Notes: generated by a model not told the origin, from the sequence alone. Counted from the first letter of the stretch, positions 15,906 through 26,052 are shown. The stretch is DNA of 64,000 bases from Pseudothauera rhizosphaerae (GCF_004801305.1 NZ_SSOD01000002.1:186001-250000); one strand, 5' to 3'. Made by a program: numbers and translations.

Positions 15906-17068
15906 TCGTCGTGGATGCCGATGGCCGCGCGGGCGGCGAGGGCCCGCTCCAGCACGGCGGCGGGATCGTCGCCGATCACGGTGAAGTGGCCCATCTTGCG
16001 GCCCGGGCGGGCGTGGTGCTTGCCGTAGAGGTGCAGGCGCAGGCCGGGCACGGCGTGCAGCACGGACCAGTCCGGCTCCCGGTACTTGCCCTCGTGGGTG
16101 CCGCCCTCGTACCACAGTTCGCCGAGCAGGTTCACCATGACCGCCGCCGAATGCTGGCGCGCCTCGCCCAGGGGCAGGCCGGCGAGCGCCCTCACCTGCT
16201 GCTCGTACTGGCTGATGACGCAGGCGTCGAGGGTGTGGTGGCCGCTGTTGTGGGGGCGCGGGGCCATTTCGTTTACGACCAGTTCACCGCGGGTGACGAA
16301 GAACTCCACCCCCAGCGTGCCGATGTAGCCGAGCTTTTCGGCGATCTGCTCGGCCACGTGCTGGGCATTGTCCGCGAGACAGGCGGAGGCGTGCGCCGGG
16401 GCGATGGTCACGTCCAGGATGCCGTGGCGATGGCGGTTCTCCGCGGTCGGGAAGGCGCGCACGGCGCCGGACTCGCTGCGGGCGAGCACCACCGAAACCT
16501 CGTAGTCCAGGGGCAGCAGCTTCTCCAGCACGCAGGCTTCCCGGTTGAACTTGTGGAAGGCGGCGAGCGCTTCCTCCCGGCTCGCCACGCGGGCCTGGCC
16601 CTTGCCGTCGTAGCCGAAGCGCGCCACCTTGAGCACGCCGGGGAAGAGCCCCGCGTTGGCCGCGGCGACGTCCTCGTCGCTGTGGATGGCGGCGAAGGGG
16701 CCGTGGGGCAGGCCGTTGTCGGCCAGGAAGGTCTTTTCCGCGATGCGGTTCTGGCACACGGCGACCGCGGCGGCCGACGGGTGCACGGGGATGAACTTGG
16801 CGAGGTAATCCAGCGTGCCGGCCGGCACGTTCTCGAATTCCGTGCTCACCGCGGCGCATTCGGCGGCGAGCTGGTCGAGGGCGGCGTAGTCCTCGTAGCC
16901 GGCCACCAGGTGGCGGTCGGCGAGCTGGCCGGCGGGGCTCGCCGGGTCCGGGTCCAGCACCCACACCTTGTAGCCCATCTCGTGGGCGGCGGAGACGAAA
17001 AAGCGGCCGAGCTGGCCGCCGCCGAGCATGCCGAGGGTGGCGGGGGGCAGGATCATCGGACGGATCAA
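15902..17068 (-). CDS. purK: 5-(carboxyamino)imidazole ribonucleotide synthase
   Basis: A 388-residue ATP-grasp enzyme. PurK converts AIR, ATP and bicarbonate to N5-CAIR in purine biosynthesis. It begins [22 protein letters not shown], the PurK dinucleotide-like loop, and carries [32 protein letters not shown] and [12 protein letters not shown], all characteristic. The start at 17066-17068 overlaps the purE stop (ATGA). An in-frame ATG at 17056 is also possible. The neighbours purE and folD place it in a purine/one-carbon block. Confidence 0.96.
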   Translation of the reverse strand: MIRPMILPPATLGMLGGGQLGRFFVSAAHEMGYKVWVLDPDPASPAGQLADRHLVAGYEDYAALDQLAAECAAVSTEFENVPAGTLDYLAKFIPVHPSAAAVAVCQNRIAEKTFLADNGLPHGPFAAIHSDEDVAAANAGLFPGVLKVARFGYDGKGQARVASREEALAAFHKFNREACVLEKLLPLDYEVSVVLARSESGAVRAFPTAENRHRHGILDVTIAPAHASACLADNAQHVAEQIAEKLGYIGTLGVEFFVTRGELVVNEMAPRPHNSGHHTLDACVISQYEQQVRALAGLPLGEARQHSAAVMVNLLGELWYEGGTHEGKYREPDWSVLHAVPGLRLHLYGKHHARPGRKMGHFTVIGDDPAAVLERALAARAAIGIHDE

Positions 17069-17553
17069 TCCAGTTTCATGTCCAGCACAGCCTGGGTCTG
17101 GCGGGCGCGGAAGGCGTCCAGCCTCGAAGCCAGCGCGGCGTCCGTATTGGCGAGCAGGGCCACGGCAAACAGCCCCGCATTGGCAGCGCCGGCCTCGCCG
17201 ATGGCGAAGGTGGCCACCGGCACGCCCTTGGGCATCTGCACGATGGAGAGCAGCGAATCCTTGCCGGACAGGGCCTTGCTCTGCACCGGCACGCCCAGCA
17301 CCGGCACGGTGGTCTTGGCGGCGACCATGCCCGGCAGGTGGGCCGCGCCGCCGGCGCCGGCGATGATGGCCTGGAGCCCGCGGCTGCGTGCGGTTTCGGC
17401 GTATTCGAACATCAGGTCCGGGGTGCGGTGGGCGGAGACCACACGGGCCTCGAAGGGCACGCCGAACTCTTCCAGCACCTGGGCGGCGGCCTTCATCGTG
17501 GGCCAGTCGGAATTCGACCCCATGATGATGCCGACTACGGGATTCGCGCTCAT
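17065..17553 (-). CDS. purE: N5-carboxyaminoimidazole ribonucleotide mutase
   Basis: A 162-residue class I PurE that converts N5-CAIR to CAIR, the step after PurK. The substrate-binding loops [22 protein letters not shown] and [13 protein letters not shown] are intact, and ALFAVALLA lies near the C-terminus. It begins 1 nt after the folD stop and overlaps purK by 4 nt, so folD-purE-purK-sua5 are probably one transcript. Confidence 0.97.
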   Translation of the reverse strand: MSANPVVGIIMGSNSDWPTMKAAAQVLEEFGVPFEARVVSAHRTPDLMFEYAETARSRGLQAIIAGAGGAAHLPGMVAAKTTVPVLGVPVQSKALSGKDSLLSIVQMPKGVPVATFAIGEAGAANAGLFAVALLANTDAALASRLDAFRARQTQAVLDMKLD

Positions 17554-17554
17554 G

Positions 17555-18418
17555 TCAGAGACCCTTGCGGCGCGCGGCGCGCTCGGCGGAGATGACGGTG
17601 TTTTCCAGCAGCATGGTGATGGTCATGGGCCCCACGCCACCCGGCACCGGGGTGATGGCGCCGGCGACTGCCGCGGCGGAATCGAAATCCACGTCGCCGC
17701 AGAGTTTTCCATCCGGCAGACGGTTGATGCCTACGTCGATGACGGTAGCGCCCGGCTTGATGAGGTCGCCGGTGACGAAACGCGGCTTGCCCACGGCAGC
17801 CACCAGCACATCGGCGCGGCGCGTGTGGAAGGCCAGATCACGCGTCTTCGAATGGCACACGGTGACCGTGGCGCCCGCGTTGGTCAGCAGCATGGCCATG
17901 GGCTTGCCGACGATGTTGGAACGGCCGATCACCACGGCTTCGGCGCCGGAGAGCGGCACGTGCTCGGATTCCAGCATCTTCATGACGCCGTGGGGCGTGC
18001 AGGGGATGAAGGCTTCCTGGTTCTGGGAGAGCCGCCCGACGTTCTCGGCGTGGAAGCCATCCACGTCCTTCTCCACGCTGATGGCCTCCAGCACGGCGGC
18101 CTCGTCGAACTGGAGCGGCAGCGGCAGTTGCACCAGGATGCCGTGCACCGCCGGGTCGGCGTTCAGCTCGGCGAGCTTGGCCATGACCACCTCCGGCGCC
18201 GCGTCGGCCGGATAGTCGAAGCGGAGCGAACGGATGCCGGCCTTCTCGCAGCCGGCCACCTTGTTGCGCACGTAAACCGCGGACGCGGGATCGGAGCCGA
18301 TCAGCAGGACCGCGAGACAGGGCTGCTCGCCGCGGGCGGCGAGTCCGGCCGCGCGGGCGGCGATCTCGCCGCGCACCCGCTCCGCCAGGGCCTTGCCGTC
18401 GATGATGCGTGCCGTCAT
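17555..18418 (-). CDS. folD: Bifunctional methylene-THF dehydrogenase / methenyl-THF cyclohydrolase
   Basis: A 287-residue FolD that interconverts 5,10-methylene-THF and 10-formyl-THF with NADP, feeding purine synthesis. The catalytic lysine region [28 protein letters not shown], the NADP-binding [16 protein letters not shown] and the C-terminal [19 protein letters not shown] are all present. The start is the ATG at 18416-18418. It is first in the folD-purE-purK-sua5 run. A composite palindromic repeat lies upstream at 18500-18599. Confidence 0.96.
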   Translation of the reverse strand: MTARIIDGKALAERVRGEIAARAAGLAARGEQPCLAVLLIGSDPASAVYVRNKVAGCEKAGIRSLRFDYPADAAPEVVMAKLAELNADPAVHGILVQLPLPLQFDEAAVLEAISVEKDVDGFHAENVGRLSQNQEAFIPCTPHGVMKMLESEHVPLSGAEAVVIGRSNIVGKPMAMLLTNAGATVTVCHSKTRDLAFHTRRADVLVAAVGKPRFVTGDLIKPGATVIDVGINRLPDGKLCGDVDFDSAAAVAGAITPVPGGVGPMTITMLLENTVISAERAARRKGL

Positions 18419-18499
18419 GGGAATGGCCTTCGGAAAAACGGGTGATTTTATCGCAGCATCAGGGGCTTGTGCGAAGGGCGGCGACCCGGGACATGGATG

Positions 18500-18599
18500 C
18501 CCCCTCCCCTTCAAGGGGAGGGCTGGGGTGGGGATGGGTTTGTCGGCGCACGGAACCGAAACCCATCCCCCTCCTAACCTCCCCCTTGAAGGGGGAGGA
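18500..18599. repeat. Composite palindromic repeat, copy A (intergenic)
   Basis: Each arm of about 38 nt contains its own small palindrome (CTCCCCTTCAAGGGGAG and CTCCCCCTTGAAGGGGGAG), and the whole arms are inverted relative to each other around a variable centre (GGGGATGGGT ... ACCCATCCCC). The second copy is at 29322-29418 inside aceF. Most of the 206-nt folD-iorB gap is this element. It may act as a bidirectional terminator, since both flanking genes lie on the minus strand and it sits after iorB. Confidence 0.9.
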
Positions 18600-18624
18600 A
18601 CAGATCGCGCGCGGTGTCGGCGGC

Positions 18625-19242
18625 CTACGCCGCCAGCGCCTCCGCAGCCACCGCGCGGCGGCCCAGTTCGAAGGCCTGGCGGTTCATCTCCACCAGTTCC
18701 GGCTTGCGGCTGGCGAAGCGGGCCAGCACCGCGTCGCGCAGCACCTCGGCCGGGAAAGGCAGGCGGTCGGCCATGGCGCCGAGCATCACGGTGTTGCCCA
18801 GGCGGATGTTGCCCAGTTCCGCTGCCAGCGCGCTGGCGTCGAAGGCGTGCACTTCCAGGCCCAGGGCACGCATTTGCGCGACGGGATCGTCCGGGTAGTC
18901 GAACAGGCCCAGGTTCACCACCGGCGGCACGATGCGGCCGACGTTCATCAGCGCCGCCGCGCCGGGGCGCAGCATGTGCGCCCAGCGCAGCGCCTCGGCG
19001 GCCTCGAAGCCCACCAGCAGGTCGGCCTCGCCCGGCACGATCTGGGGCGACAGCACGCGTTCGCCGAAGCGAAGGTGGGAAGTCACCACGCCGCCGCGCT
19101 GGCTCATGCCGGCCACCTCGGTCTTCTTGGCGTCGAAGCCGAGGGACAGCGCCGCTTCGGCGAGGATCTCGGTGGCGGTCATCACGCCCTGGCCGCCGGT
19201 GCCGCACACCAGGATGTTGGTCGTCTTGCTGCTTGCGGTCAT
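18625..19242 (-). CDS. iorB: Indolepyruvate:ferredoxin oxidoreductase, beta subunit
   Basis: A 205-residue gamma-type pyruvate:ferredoxin oxidoreductase domain protein, the small subunit of IorAB. It begins [21 protein letters not shown], the family hallmark, followed by [18 protein letters not shown] and [10 protein letters not shown]. With IorA it oxidatively decarboxylates arylpyruvates (from Trp, Phe, Tyr) to arylacetyl-CoA with ferredoxin as acceptor. I chose the ATG at 19242 because a purine-rich GAGATGGGG lies just upstream; an ATG at 19260 overlapping the iorA stop (ATGA) is an equal alternative. Confidence 0.93.
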   Translation of the reverse strand: MTASSKTTNILVCGTGGQGVMTATEILAEAALSLGFDAKKTEVAGMSQRGGVVTSHLRFGERVLSPQIVPGEADLLVGFEAAEALRWAHMLRPGAAALMNVGRIVPPVVNLGLFDYPDDPVAQMRALGLEVHAFDASALAAELGNIRLGNTVMLGAMADRLPFPAEVLRDAVLARFASRKPELVEMNRQAFELGRRAVAAEALAA

Positions 19243-19256
19243 GCTTGCCCCATCTC

Positions 19257-21122
19257 TCATTGCTTGCGCTGGAACTGCAGCGGAGCCTCCGGTGCCGCAT
19301 GGACGATGGCCTCCGGCGCGCACGGCTGCAGGCACAGGCCGCAGCCGGTACAGGCGGTGGTCTCGATGCGCACGAAGGCGAGCTCCACTTCCTTGCCCGA
19401 GGGCTTCACGGCGGTTTCGCGCCGGGTCACATGGATGGCCGGGCAGCCCACCTCCACGCAGTTGCCGCAGCCGGTGCAACGCTCTTCCTCCACCCGGTAG
19501 GACGGGGCCGGCTGGTAGTGGTCGATCAGCACGCAGGGGCGGTCGGTGATGATGACCGACGGTTCCTCGATCTTGGTTTCCTCCCGCAGGGCCTTGAACA
19601 GCACCGGCAGTTGGTAGGGATCGACGACGCGGATGCGTTCCTTCTTCACCCCCAGCGCCTCGCACAGCCTGGCGAAATCGACGCGCGGCGCCTCCTCCCC
19701 GTGGATGTCACGCCCGCTGCCGGGGTTGTCCTGGCCGCCGGTCATGCCCACGGCGCGGTTGTCCAGCAGCAGTACGGTGACGTTGCCCCGGTTCCAGGCG
19801 ATGTCCAGCAGGCCCTGCATGCCCATGTGCAGGAAGGTGGAGTCGCCGATCACGGCCACCACCTTCTTGCCGGCGTCCGCTTCTCCCCTGCCCTTGTCCA
19901 TGCCCAGCGCCATGCCCATGGAAGCGCCCATGGAGATGCAGGTATCCAGCGCGTTCCACGGATGCCCCGCGCCCAGCGTGTAGCAGCCGATGTCGCCGGA
20001 GATGATGACGTTGCGCATCTGCGAAAGCGTGTAATAGACGCCCAGGTGCGGACAGGCCACGCACATGGTGGGCGGGCGCGGGAAGACGGGTTGCTCCGGC
20101 GCATGGGCGGGCACGGGCGGCGCGTTGCCGAGCAAGCGGGCGACGGCCGGGCGCAGCACGTCCGGGGCCAGTTCGCCGATGCGCGGCAGGATGTCCTTGC
20201 CGTGGCAGGCGATGCCGGCGGCCTTCAGTTCGGTTTCCAGCAGCGGCTCGGTTTCCTCGACGACCACGAGATGGCGCACGCGATCGGCCAGCGCGCGGAT
20301 CTGCTGCAGCGGCAGCGGACAGGACAGGCCCAGCTTCAGCACCGGCGCGTCGGGGAAGGCCTCCCGCACGTGCATGAAGGCAGGGCCGGAGGCGATGAAG
20401 CCCAGCGCCGTGTCGGGACCGTCGCTGAGGACGTTCAGCGGACTCGTTTCCGCCTCGGCCGCCAGCGCCGCCTCCCGCTCGAACATCAGCGGCAGGCGCG
20501 GTTTGGCATTGCCCGGCACCATGACCCAGCGGCGCGCGTCCTTGACGAAGCCGGCGGGTTCCGCGGCAACCCGCTCGCCCACCTCGACCCGGCCCTTGAC
20601 GTGGCAGATGCGGGTGGTCAGGCGCAGAATCACAGCACAGTGGTGGCGTTCGGAGAGTTCGAAGGCCGCCTTCGTCATGCCGTAGGCTTCCTGCGCGTCG
20701 GCCGGCTCCAGCACCGGCAGGTGGGCGAAGCGGCCCCAGAAGCGGGAATCCTGCTCGTTCTGGGACGAGGACATGCCCACGTCGTCGGCCACGGCGATCA
20801 CCAGTCCGCCCTCGGTGCCGGTCACGGTGAGCGTCATCAGCGCGTCGGCGGCCACGTTGAGGCCCACGTGCTTCATGGCGCAGAAGGCCCGCGCGCCCAC
20901 CATGGAGGCGCCCAGCGCCACTTCCAGCGCGACCTTCTCGTTCACCGACCACTCGGCGTAGAGATCCGGGTAGCGGGCCAGCTCCTCCAGGATTTCCGTG
21001 GACGGCGTGCCCGGATAGGCGGCGGCCACCTTGCAGCCGGCCTCCCAGACCGCGCGCGCCACCGCTTCGTTACCCGAGAGGAAGAGCCGGCTGGCGGCCG
21101 GCGCGGGCAGGGGTGCTCCCAT
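19257..21122 (-). CDS. iorA: Indolepyruvate:ferredoxin oxidoreductase, alpha subunit
   Basis: A 621-residue large subunit. The N-terminal pyrimidine-binding domain contains [18 protein letters not shown] and [14 protein letters not shown]. The thiamine-diphosphate domain carries [19 protein letters not shown] and [15 protein letters not shown]. The C-terminus has two 4Fe-4S clusters ([13 protein letters not shown] and [13 protein letters not shown]). It is a cytoplasmic oxygen-sensitive enzyme of aromatic amino-acid catabolism, yielding phenylacetyl-CoA or indoleacetyl-CoA. It is first in the operon; a palindromic operator candidate lies 36 nt upstream of the ATG. Confidence 0.96.
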   Translation of the reverse strand: MGAPLPAPAASRLFLSGNEAVARAVWEAGCKVAAAYPGTPSTEILEELARYPDLYAEWSVNEKVALEVALGASMVGARAFCAMKHVGLNVAADALMTLTVTGTEGGLVIAVADDVGMSSSQNEQDSRFWGRFAHLPVLEPADAQEAYGMTKAAFELSERHHCAVILRLTTRICHVKGRVEVGERVAAEPAGFVKDARRWVMVPGNAKPRLPLMFEREAALAAEAETSPLNVLSDGPDTALGFIASGPAFMHVREAFPDAPVLKLGLSCPLPLQQIRALADRVRHLVVVEETEPLLETELKAAGIACHGKDILPRIGELAPDVLRPAVARLLGNAPPVPAHAPEQPVFPRPPTMCVACPHLGVYYTLSQMRNVIISGDIGCYTLGAGHPWNALDTCISMGASMGMALGMDKGRGEADAGKKVVAVIGDSTFLHMGMQGLLDIAWNRGNVTVLLLDNRAVGMTGGQDNPGSGRDIHGEEAPRVDFARLCEALGVKKERIRVVDPYQLPVLFKALREETKIEEPSVIITDRPCVLIDHYQPAPSYRVEEERCTGCGNCVEVGCPAIHVTRRETAVKPSGKEVELAFVRIETTACTGCGLCLQPCAPEAIVHAAPEAPLQFQRKQ

Positions 21123-21157
21123 GGACTGACTCTCCGATCGCTGCGGACAAAGGGCGT

Positions 21158-21175
21158 TAACCTACCGGTCGGTCA
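21158..21175. promoter_or_regulatory. Palindromic operator candidate upstream of iorA
   Basis: TAACCTACCGGTCGGTCA is an imperfect 18-bp dyad (7 of 9 pairs match) centred on ACCGGT, 36 nt before the iorA ATG. The CCGACCGGT-like core resembles what I remember of TetR-family PaaR operators in Azoarcus-type phenylacetate genes, which would fit the product of IorAB. The resemblance is from memory only. Confidence 0.5.
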
Positions 21176-21222
21176 ATTATTGGCTATTGATCGAAGTCAA
21201 CCGCAGGCCATGGAGCCTGCGT

Positions 21223-21297
21223 GTAGGAGCGGGCTTGCCCGCGATGGGGCGGTTCTCCGTGCCAATGAGGCCGCATCGCGGGCAAGCCCGCTCCTAC
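21223..21297. repeat. REP-type perfect inverted repeat
   Basis: Two perfect 23-nt inverted arms (21223-21245 and 21275-21297), beginning GTAGGAGCGGGCTTGCCCGC, are separated by 29 nt. This is the form of REP doublet common in Pseudomonas and relatives. It lies between the iorA promoter and the 3' end of the FixJ-type regulator. Together with the operator it fills the 186-nt gap. Confidence 0.9.
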
Positions 21298-21308
21298 AGG
21301 CGGCGGGG

Positions 21309-21944
21309 TCAGCGTTGGGCGGCCGGCTCCGCGCTCACCACGTGCTGAACCAGTTCGGCCAGGGAATGGGCGCCCATTTTTTCCATGACCCGCGCCCGGT
21401 GCACTTCCACGGTCTTGATGCTGATGCCCAGCACGTCGGCGATCTGCTTGTTGAGCTTGCCCAGGATGATGAGATCCAGCACCTCGCGCTCGCGCTGGGT
21501 GAGCTGCGCCAGGCGGCGCGCGGTGTCCGCCTCCTGGCGGCGCTTGCCGCGGTGTTCGCGCTCGGTGGCCAGGCACTGCTCGATGAGGCCCAGCATGTCC
21601 CGGTCGGAGAAGGGCTTCTCGATGAAATCCACCGCGCCCTTCTTGAGCGCGGACACGGCCATGGGCACGTCGCCGTGGCCGGTGATGAAGATCACCGGCA
21701 GCGTGCAGCGCCGGCGGCCGAGTTCCTCGAACAGCTCCAGCCCGCTCATGCCGGGCATGCGCACGTCCAGCACCAGGCAGCCGGTGAGGTCTTCGTTGTA
21801 GACGTCGAGGAAGGCCTCGGCCGATTCGTGGGCCAGCACCTTGTAGCCGTTGGATTCGAGCAGCCAGACGAGGGAGTCCCGCAGGGCCTCGTCGTCGTCG
21901 ATGATGTAGATGATCTGGTCAGGCTCGGCGGGCAAGGCGTTCAC
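21309..21944 (-). CDS. FixJ/NarL-type response regulator
   Basis: A 211-residue two-component regulator. The receiver domain starts IIYIIDDDEALRDSLVWLL and has the phosphoacceptor Asp in CLVLDVRMPGMSG and the conserved Lys in FIEKPFSD. The C-terminal LuxR-type helix-turn-helix reads LTQREREVLDLII ... ISIKTVEVHRARVM. I chose the GTG at 21942-21944 because GGAGG sits 6-7 nt upstream; the open frame continues into the kinase gene. It overlaps the sensor kinase by 26 nt, so the two are cotranscribed and are certain partners. Confidence 0.92.
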   Translation of the reverse strand: MNALPAEPDQIIYIIDDDEALRDSLVWLLESNGYKVLAHESAEAFLDVYNEDLTGCLVLDVRMPGMSGLELFEELGRRRCTLPVIFITGHGDVPMAVSALKKGAVDFIEKPFSDRDMLGLIEQCLATEREHRGKRRQEADTARRLAQLTQREREVLDLIILGKLNKQIADVLGISIKTVEVHRARVMEKMGAHSLAELVQHVVSAEPAAQR

Positions 21945-24705
21945 TCGCGGCCTCCGTGGGCAGTGTGAAGGAGAAGATGGTACCGCCTTCCGGGTTGGAG
22001 TCCACCGTGAGCCGGCCATCGTGGAATTCGATGATGGAGCGGCAGATGTTGAGCCCCATGCCCATGCCTTCCGCCTTGGTGGTGTAGAAGGGGGTGAACA
22101 GGCGCTTGCGCTCCTCCTCGCCGATGCCGTGGCCGCGGTCGATGACCGCCACTTCCACGCTCAGGGGGTTGAGCGCCCGGGCGCGCACGCGCAGCAGCCT
22201 GTCCTCCGGCGGGTTGTCGTGCATGGCGTCGAGGCCGTTCTTGACCAGGTTGAGCACCACCTGCTCGATCATGATGCGGTCGGCGTACACGGCGGGCAGG
22301 TCGGCCGGCACCTCCTCCTCCACGCGGATGCCCATGCGGCGGGCGTCGATCTCGGCGAAGCCGATGGCGTCGTCGAGCACGTCGGCCAGTTGCACGGCGC
22401 TGCGCCGCGGCTCGCTCTTCTTCACGAACTCGCGCACGCGGCGGATGATCTTGCCGGCGCGCTCAGCCTGGAAGCTGGCCTTCTGCATGGCCGCCAGCAC
22501 GTCCTCCTGCTTCCAGTTGCCCGACTGCAGGCGGGTCACGCAGCCCATGCAGTAGTTGGCGATGGCCGACAGGGGCTGGTTCAGCTCGTGGGCCAGCGTG
22601 GAGGCCATCTCGCCCATGGTGATCAGGCGCGCGGTGCGCTGCAGGCGTTCTTCCTGCTGGCGCGCGACTTCGGCGGTCTGCTTGCGGTCGGTGATGTCGG
22701 TGGCGATGCCCATGCGCACCACGCGGCCGTCCACCCAGCGCGTGGCCTGCTCGCGCACGTGGTACCAGCGCCCGGAGAGGGGATGCTGCAGTTCGCCGTC
22801 GAAGAGTTCCCGCGGCACGTCGGCCGGCGCCAGGCCGCGCGGGTCCACGCGGTAGTCGCCGCGCTCGGGCTGGGGCACGGCCACGCCGCGCACGGTGCGG
22901 CCCACTGCGTCGAAGCCGTGGATGGTCTTGAAGGCACGGTTGGCGAAGAGGATCTCGTCGGTGCGCGCATCGGCCACGAACACCGCCGCGTCCAGGCCGT
23001 CCAGCACGGCCTCGAAGCGCTCGTGGGCCGCCTCCAGCGCGGCACGCACGCGCTTGGGCTCGGTGATGTCGGTCACCGAGGCCATCCAGCCGGTCTGCTT
23101 GCCGGTGAGGTCGATCAGCGGCGAGAGGTAGAAGCGCGCGTCCAGGCGCTCGCCGTTCTTGCGCCGGATGCGCATCTCGAAGCCGGTGGACGGCGCCTGG
23201 CCGGCCAGGGTCAGGTCCAGGTTGCGCTGGCAGGTGGCAGTGTCTTCGGTCGGCCAGTACGGGAAAGGCGCCTCCGCGCCCACCAGTTCGTCCTGGGAGA
23301 AGCCCACCATGCGGCAGAAGGCGGAGTTCACATAGATGATGCGCCCGCTGAGGTCGATGGCGCGCAGGCCGGTGAGCACCGATTCCTCCATCGCCTTGCG
23401 GAAGGCGGATTCGGCCCGCAGCGCGTCCTCGGCCGCCTTGCGCCCGGTGATGTCGTGGGCCACGGCATACACCAGCTTTTCCTCGCGCACCGGGTTGATG
23501 CTCCACACCAACCACTTGTAGCTGCCGTCGCGGCAGCGGCAGCGGTTCTCGAAGCTCACCGCCTGACCGCCTTCCAGCAGGCGCAGGTGGTCCACCGTGA
23601 TGGCCACGTCCTCGGCATGTACCAGGTCCAGCAGCGCGCGCCCCGACAGCTCCTCCGGCTCGTAGCCCAGGATGCGCTCGAAGGCCGGGTTGCAGCGCCG
23701 GAAGCGCCCGTCCAGGCCGACCACGCACAGCATGTCCAGGGACAGGTTGAACAGCCGGTCCCGCTCCCGCTCCACCTGCACGCGGCGCAGCACGTGGGTG
23801 CGCAGCAGCCACAGGCTCCACAGCACGAGCACCGACAGGCCGATGATGACGATGGTGGGCAGCGCAGTGGGCAGCGCGCCGGTGCTGCGCAGGGCGGTGG
23901 CGCGCAGCAGCAGGCCGCTGCCGGGCGGATCGAGGGGAATCTGGAAGGACACGCTCTCGTCCGGTTCGCTGACGCCGGAACTCGCGGCCAGCGTTTCCCC
24001 CTGCGTACTCATCAGCGCCAGGCGGTACTTCTCCACGAACCAGGCGGGGAACATGTGGCGCGCCATGCGCTCCACCGAATACACCGCGGCGATCGCCCCC
24101 AGGAACTCGCGCCCGCGCCGCACCGGCAGGTAGACCTCCACCACCGTCTGGCCGCGCGGATTCACGTAGGGCAGGCCGTAGCTCGGCCCGCCCAGGTCGC
24201 GGGCGCGGGTGAAGGCTTCCATCTGCCGCCCGCTCAGCGCGTCCCCCGCCAGCCACTCGGTGGTATCGAAGGGCGCCGACCAGCGCACCAGTTCGTCCGT
24301 GCCCACCCACACCACGTTGACCAGTTCGCTGTTGTTGGCGATGTGCTGGTTGGCGCGCAACTGGAAGGCGTCCGGATCCAGGGCGCCGACGGCGAGATCC
24401 CGCGCCAGTTCGCCGAGGAATTCCTCGGTGCCCTGCATGTGCAGGCGGATGGTCTGCTCCGCCCACTGCACGTCCCGCACCACCGCGCTGCGCTGGCTGG
24501 CCACCTCGCGTTCCTGCAGCAGCCACACCAGCGCCAGCATGGCGACGGCGAACAGCACCACGGCCACGTAGGGGGCCGTCCAGTACCAGCGCGGGGTCGC
24601 AAGACGGCCGTGGTCGGCGGAGTCGGGCATCGGGGCGGGATTCGGATGGAGTCGGGTCGCGGGTTGCAGCACGGGGCGAGCGGTGCCGGCGGCAGCAGTA
24701 TGCAT
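21919..24705 (-). CDS. Membrane PAS-domain sensor histidine kinase
   Basis: A 928-residue kinase. Membrane helices at about 42-63 and 285-305 flank a roughly 220-residue extracytoplasmic sensor region. The cytoplasmic part holds three PAS/PAC units (about 345-460, 465-590, 590-720). A HisKA domain follows with phosphoacceptor His in LAHELNQPLSAIANY, and a HATPase with ADRIMIEQVVLNLVKNGLDAM (N box) and GHGIGEEERKRLF. This form (FixL/DctB-like H box ELNQPL) pairs with FixJ-type regulators. The signal is unknown. The start is 110 nt from the divergent binding-protein gene. An internal ATG at 24630 is a possible alternative start. Confidence 0.92.
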   Translation of the reverse strand: MHTAAAGTARPVLQPATRLHPNPAPMPDSADHGRLATPRWYWTAPYVAVVLFAVAMLALVWLLQEREVASQRSAVVRDVQWAEQTIRLHMQGTEEFLGELARDLAVGALDPDAFQLRANQHIANNSELVNVVWVGTDELVRWSAPFDTTEWLAGDALSGRQMEAFTRARDLGGPSYGLPYVNPRGQTVVEVYLPVRRGREFLGAIAAVYSVERMARHMFPAWFVEKYRLALMSTQGETLAASSGVSEPDESVSFQIPLDPPGSGLLLRATALRSTGALPTALPTIVIIGLSVLVLWSLWLLRTHVLRRVQVERERDRLFNLSLDMLCVVGLDGRFRRCNPAFERILGYEPEELSGRALLDLVHAEDVAITVDHLRLLEGGQAVSFENRCRCRDGSYKWLVWSINPVREEKLVYAVAHDITGRKAAEDALRAESAFRKAMEESVLTGLRAIDLSGRIIYVNSAFCRMVGFSQDELVGAEAPFPYWPTEDTATCQRNLDLTLAGQAPSTGFEMRIRRKNGERLDARFYLSPLIDLTGKQTGWMASVTDITEPKRVRAALEAAHERFEAVLDGLDAAVFVADARTDEILFANRAFKTIHGFDAVGRTVRGVAVPQPERGDYRVDPRGLAPADVPRELFDGELQHPLSGRWYHVREQATRWVDGRVVRMGIATDITDRKQTAEVARQQEERLQRTARLITMGEMASTLAHELNQPLSAIANYCMGCVTRLQSGNWKQEDVLAAMQKASFQAERAGKIIRRVREFVKKSEPRRSAVQLADVLDDAIGFAEIDARRMGIRVEEEVPADLPAVYADRIMIEQVVLNLVKNGLDAMHDNPPEDRLLRVRARALNPLSVEVAVIDRGHGIGEEERKRLFTPFYTTKAEGMGMGLNICRSIIEFHDGRLTVDSNPEGGTIFSFTLPTEAASERLARRA

Positions 24706-24814
24706 TCTTCCCGGACCGCCGTCCGGCCGGCATCCGGTCTTTCCCTTACCGTGCGCGCAGCGCTTGGGGTTTTCGCCAATTCAGCCCCCCTGCCCCGCGG
24801 CATAGAGTCCGGGG

Positions 24815-26026
24815 ATGTCCAGCCCCGTCCCGCTCCGGCTCCTGCGCCTCGCCCTGGGAGCGCTCCTGATCGCCCTGACCCCGGCGGCCCCCGCAGCCCC
24901 CGGCGGGGAGCCGATCCGCATCGGCGTCTCGGGCCCCTTCACCGGCGGCTCCAACCCCATGGGCGTATCGATGCGCGAAGGCATCCGCATCGCCGTGGAC
25001 GAGATCAACGCCGGCGGCGGCGTGCTCGGCCGCCCGCTGGTGCTGCTCGAACGGGACGACGAGGCCCGCAACGAGCGCGGCGCCCAGGTAGTGCAGGAGC
25101 TGATCAAGGAAGGCGTGGTCGCCGGGCTGGGCATCGTCAACACCGGCGTGGCGCTCGCCAGCCAGCGCTTCTACCAGCAGGCGCGCATCCCGGTGATCAC
25201 CTCGGTGGCCACCGGCTCGCTGATCACCAAGCAGTTCCTGCCGCCCCAGCATCCGGAGAACTTCGTCTTCCGCATCTCCGCCAGCGACACGCTGCAGGCG
25301 GCGATGATCGTCGAGGAGGCGGTGGCGCGGCGCGGCCTGACCCGGGTGGCGATCTTCCACGACGCCACCAACTACGGCCAGCTCGGCCGCGAGGACCTGG
25401 AACGGGCGCTGACCGAACACGGCATCCAGCCGGTGGCGGTGGAACGCTTCCAACTGCGCCAGGCGGACATGCTGACGCCGCTGCGCCGGGCGCGGGCCGC
25501 CGGCGCGCAGGCCATCCTGACCTACGGCATCGGTCCGGAACTGGCGCAGATCGCCAACGGCATGGCGCGCATGGGCTGGCACGCGCCGCTGATCGGCAGT
25601 TGGACGCTGGCCATGTCCAACTTCATCGACAACGCCGGACCCAACGCCGAAGGCGCGCGCATGCCGCAGACCTTCATCCAGGAACCCACCACCACGCGCC
25701 GCGCCGCCTTCCTCAAGGCCTGGCGCGAGAAAACGGGAACGGAGCGCATTCCGGTGCCACCGGCGGCCGCACAAGGGTATGATTCGGCCTTGCTCCTCGC
25801 CGCCGCCATCGAACAGGCCGGCAGCACCGACGGAGACCGCATCCGTGAGGCACTGGAAGACCTGCGCGCCCCGGTGGAAGGCGTGATCATGACGTATGAT
25901 CGCCCCTTCTCCAGGACCAGCCACGAGACGATCACCGATACCGGGGACATCTCCATGGGCGAGGTCCGCAACGGGCAGGTGGTCTTCGCCTACGAGGACG
26001 ACCGCCGCCGGGCAGCACGGCAATGA
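24815..26026 (+). CDS. ABC-type branched-chain amino acid/amide binding protein (LivK-like), orphan
   Basis: A 403-residue periplasmic binding protein with a Sec signal peptide (about 1-28, LALGALLIALTPAAPAAP). The type 1 periplasmic-binding fold is typical of LivK/UrtA/AmiC-like proteins: PIRIGVSGPFTGG, IAVDEINAGGGVLGRPL, NTGVALASQRFYQQARIPVI, GLTRVAIFHDATNYG and AQGYDSALLLAAAIEQAG. No permease or ATPase gene is next to it, so it either serves a distant transporter or works as a ligand sensor. The divergent PAS kinase with a large periplasmic domain makes the latter attractive, but this is inference. It ends before a strong terminator. Confidence 0.88.
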   Translation: MSSPVPLRLLRLALGALLIALTPAAPAAPGGEPIRIGVSGPFTGGSNPMGVSMREGIRIAVDEINAGGGVLGRPLVLLERDDEARNERGAQVVQELIKEGVVAGLGIVNTGVALASQRFYQQARIPVITSVATGSLITKQFLPPQHPENFVFRISASDTLQAAMIVEEAVARRGLTRVAIFHDATNYGQLGREDLERALTEHGIQPVAVERFQLRQADMLTPLRRARAAGAQAILTYGIGPELAQIANGMARMGWHAPLIGSWTLAMSNFIDNAGPNAEGARMPQTFIQEPTTTRRAAFLKAWREKTGTERIPVPPAAAQGYDSALLLAAAIEQAGSTDGDRIREALEDLRAPVEGVIMTYDRPFSRTSHETITDTGDISMGEVRNGQVVFAYEDDRRRAARQ

Positions 26027-26052
26027 AGCCCCGGCGCCGCCTCCGCTTTCCC

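Noticed and set aside
15911-18445. 844-residue plus-strand open frame opposite purK-purE-folD
   Set aside because: Antisense of well-supported enzymes, rich in His/Gly/Arg/Val with no domain signature.
21910-25782. 1290-residue plus-strand open frame through the kinase gene
   Set aside because: Antisense shadow of the sensor kinase and then out of frame with the binding-protein gene; composition is typical of GC-rich antisense frames.
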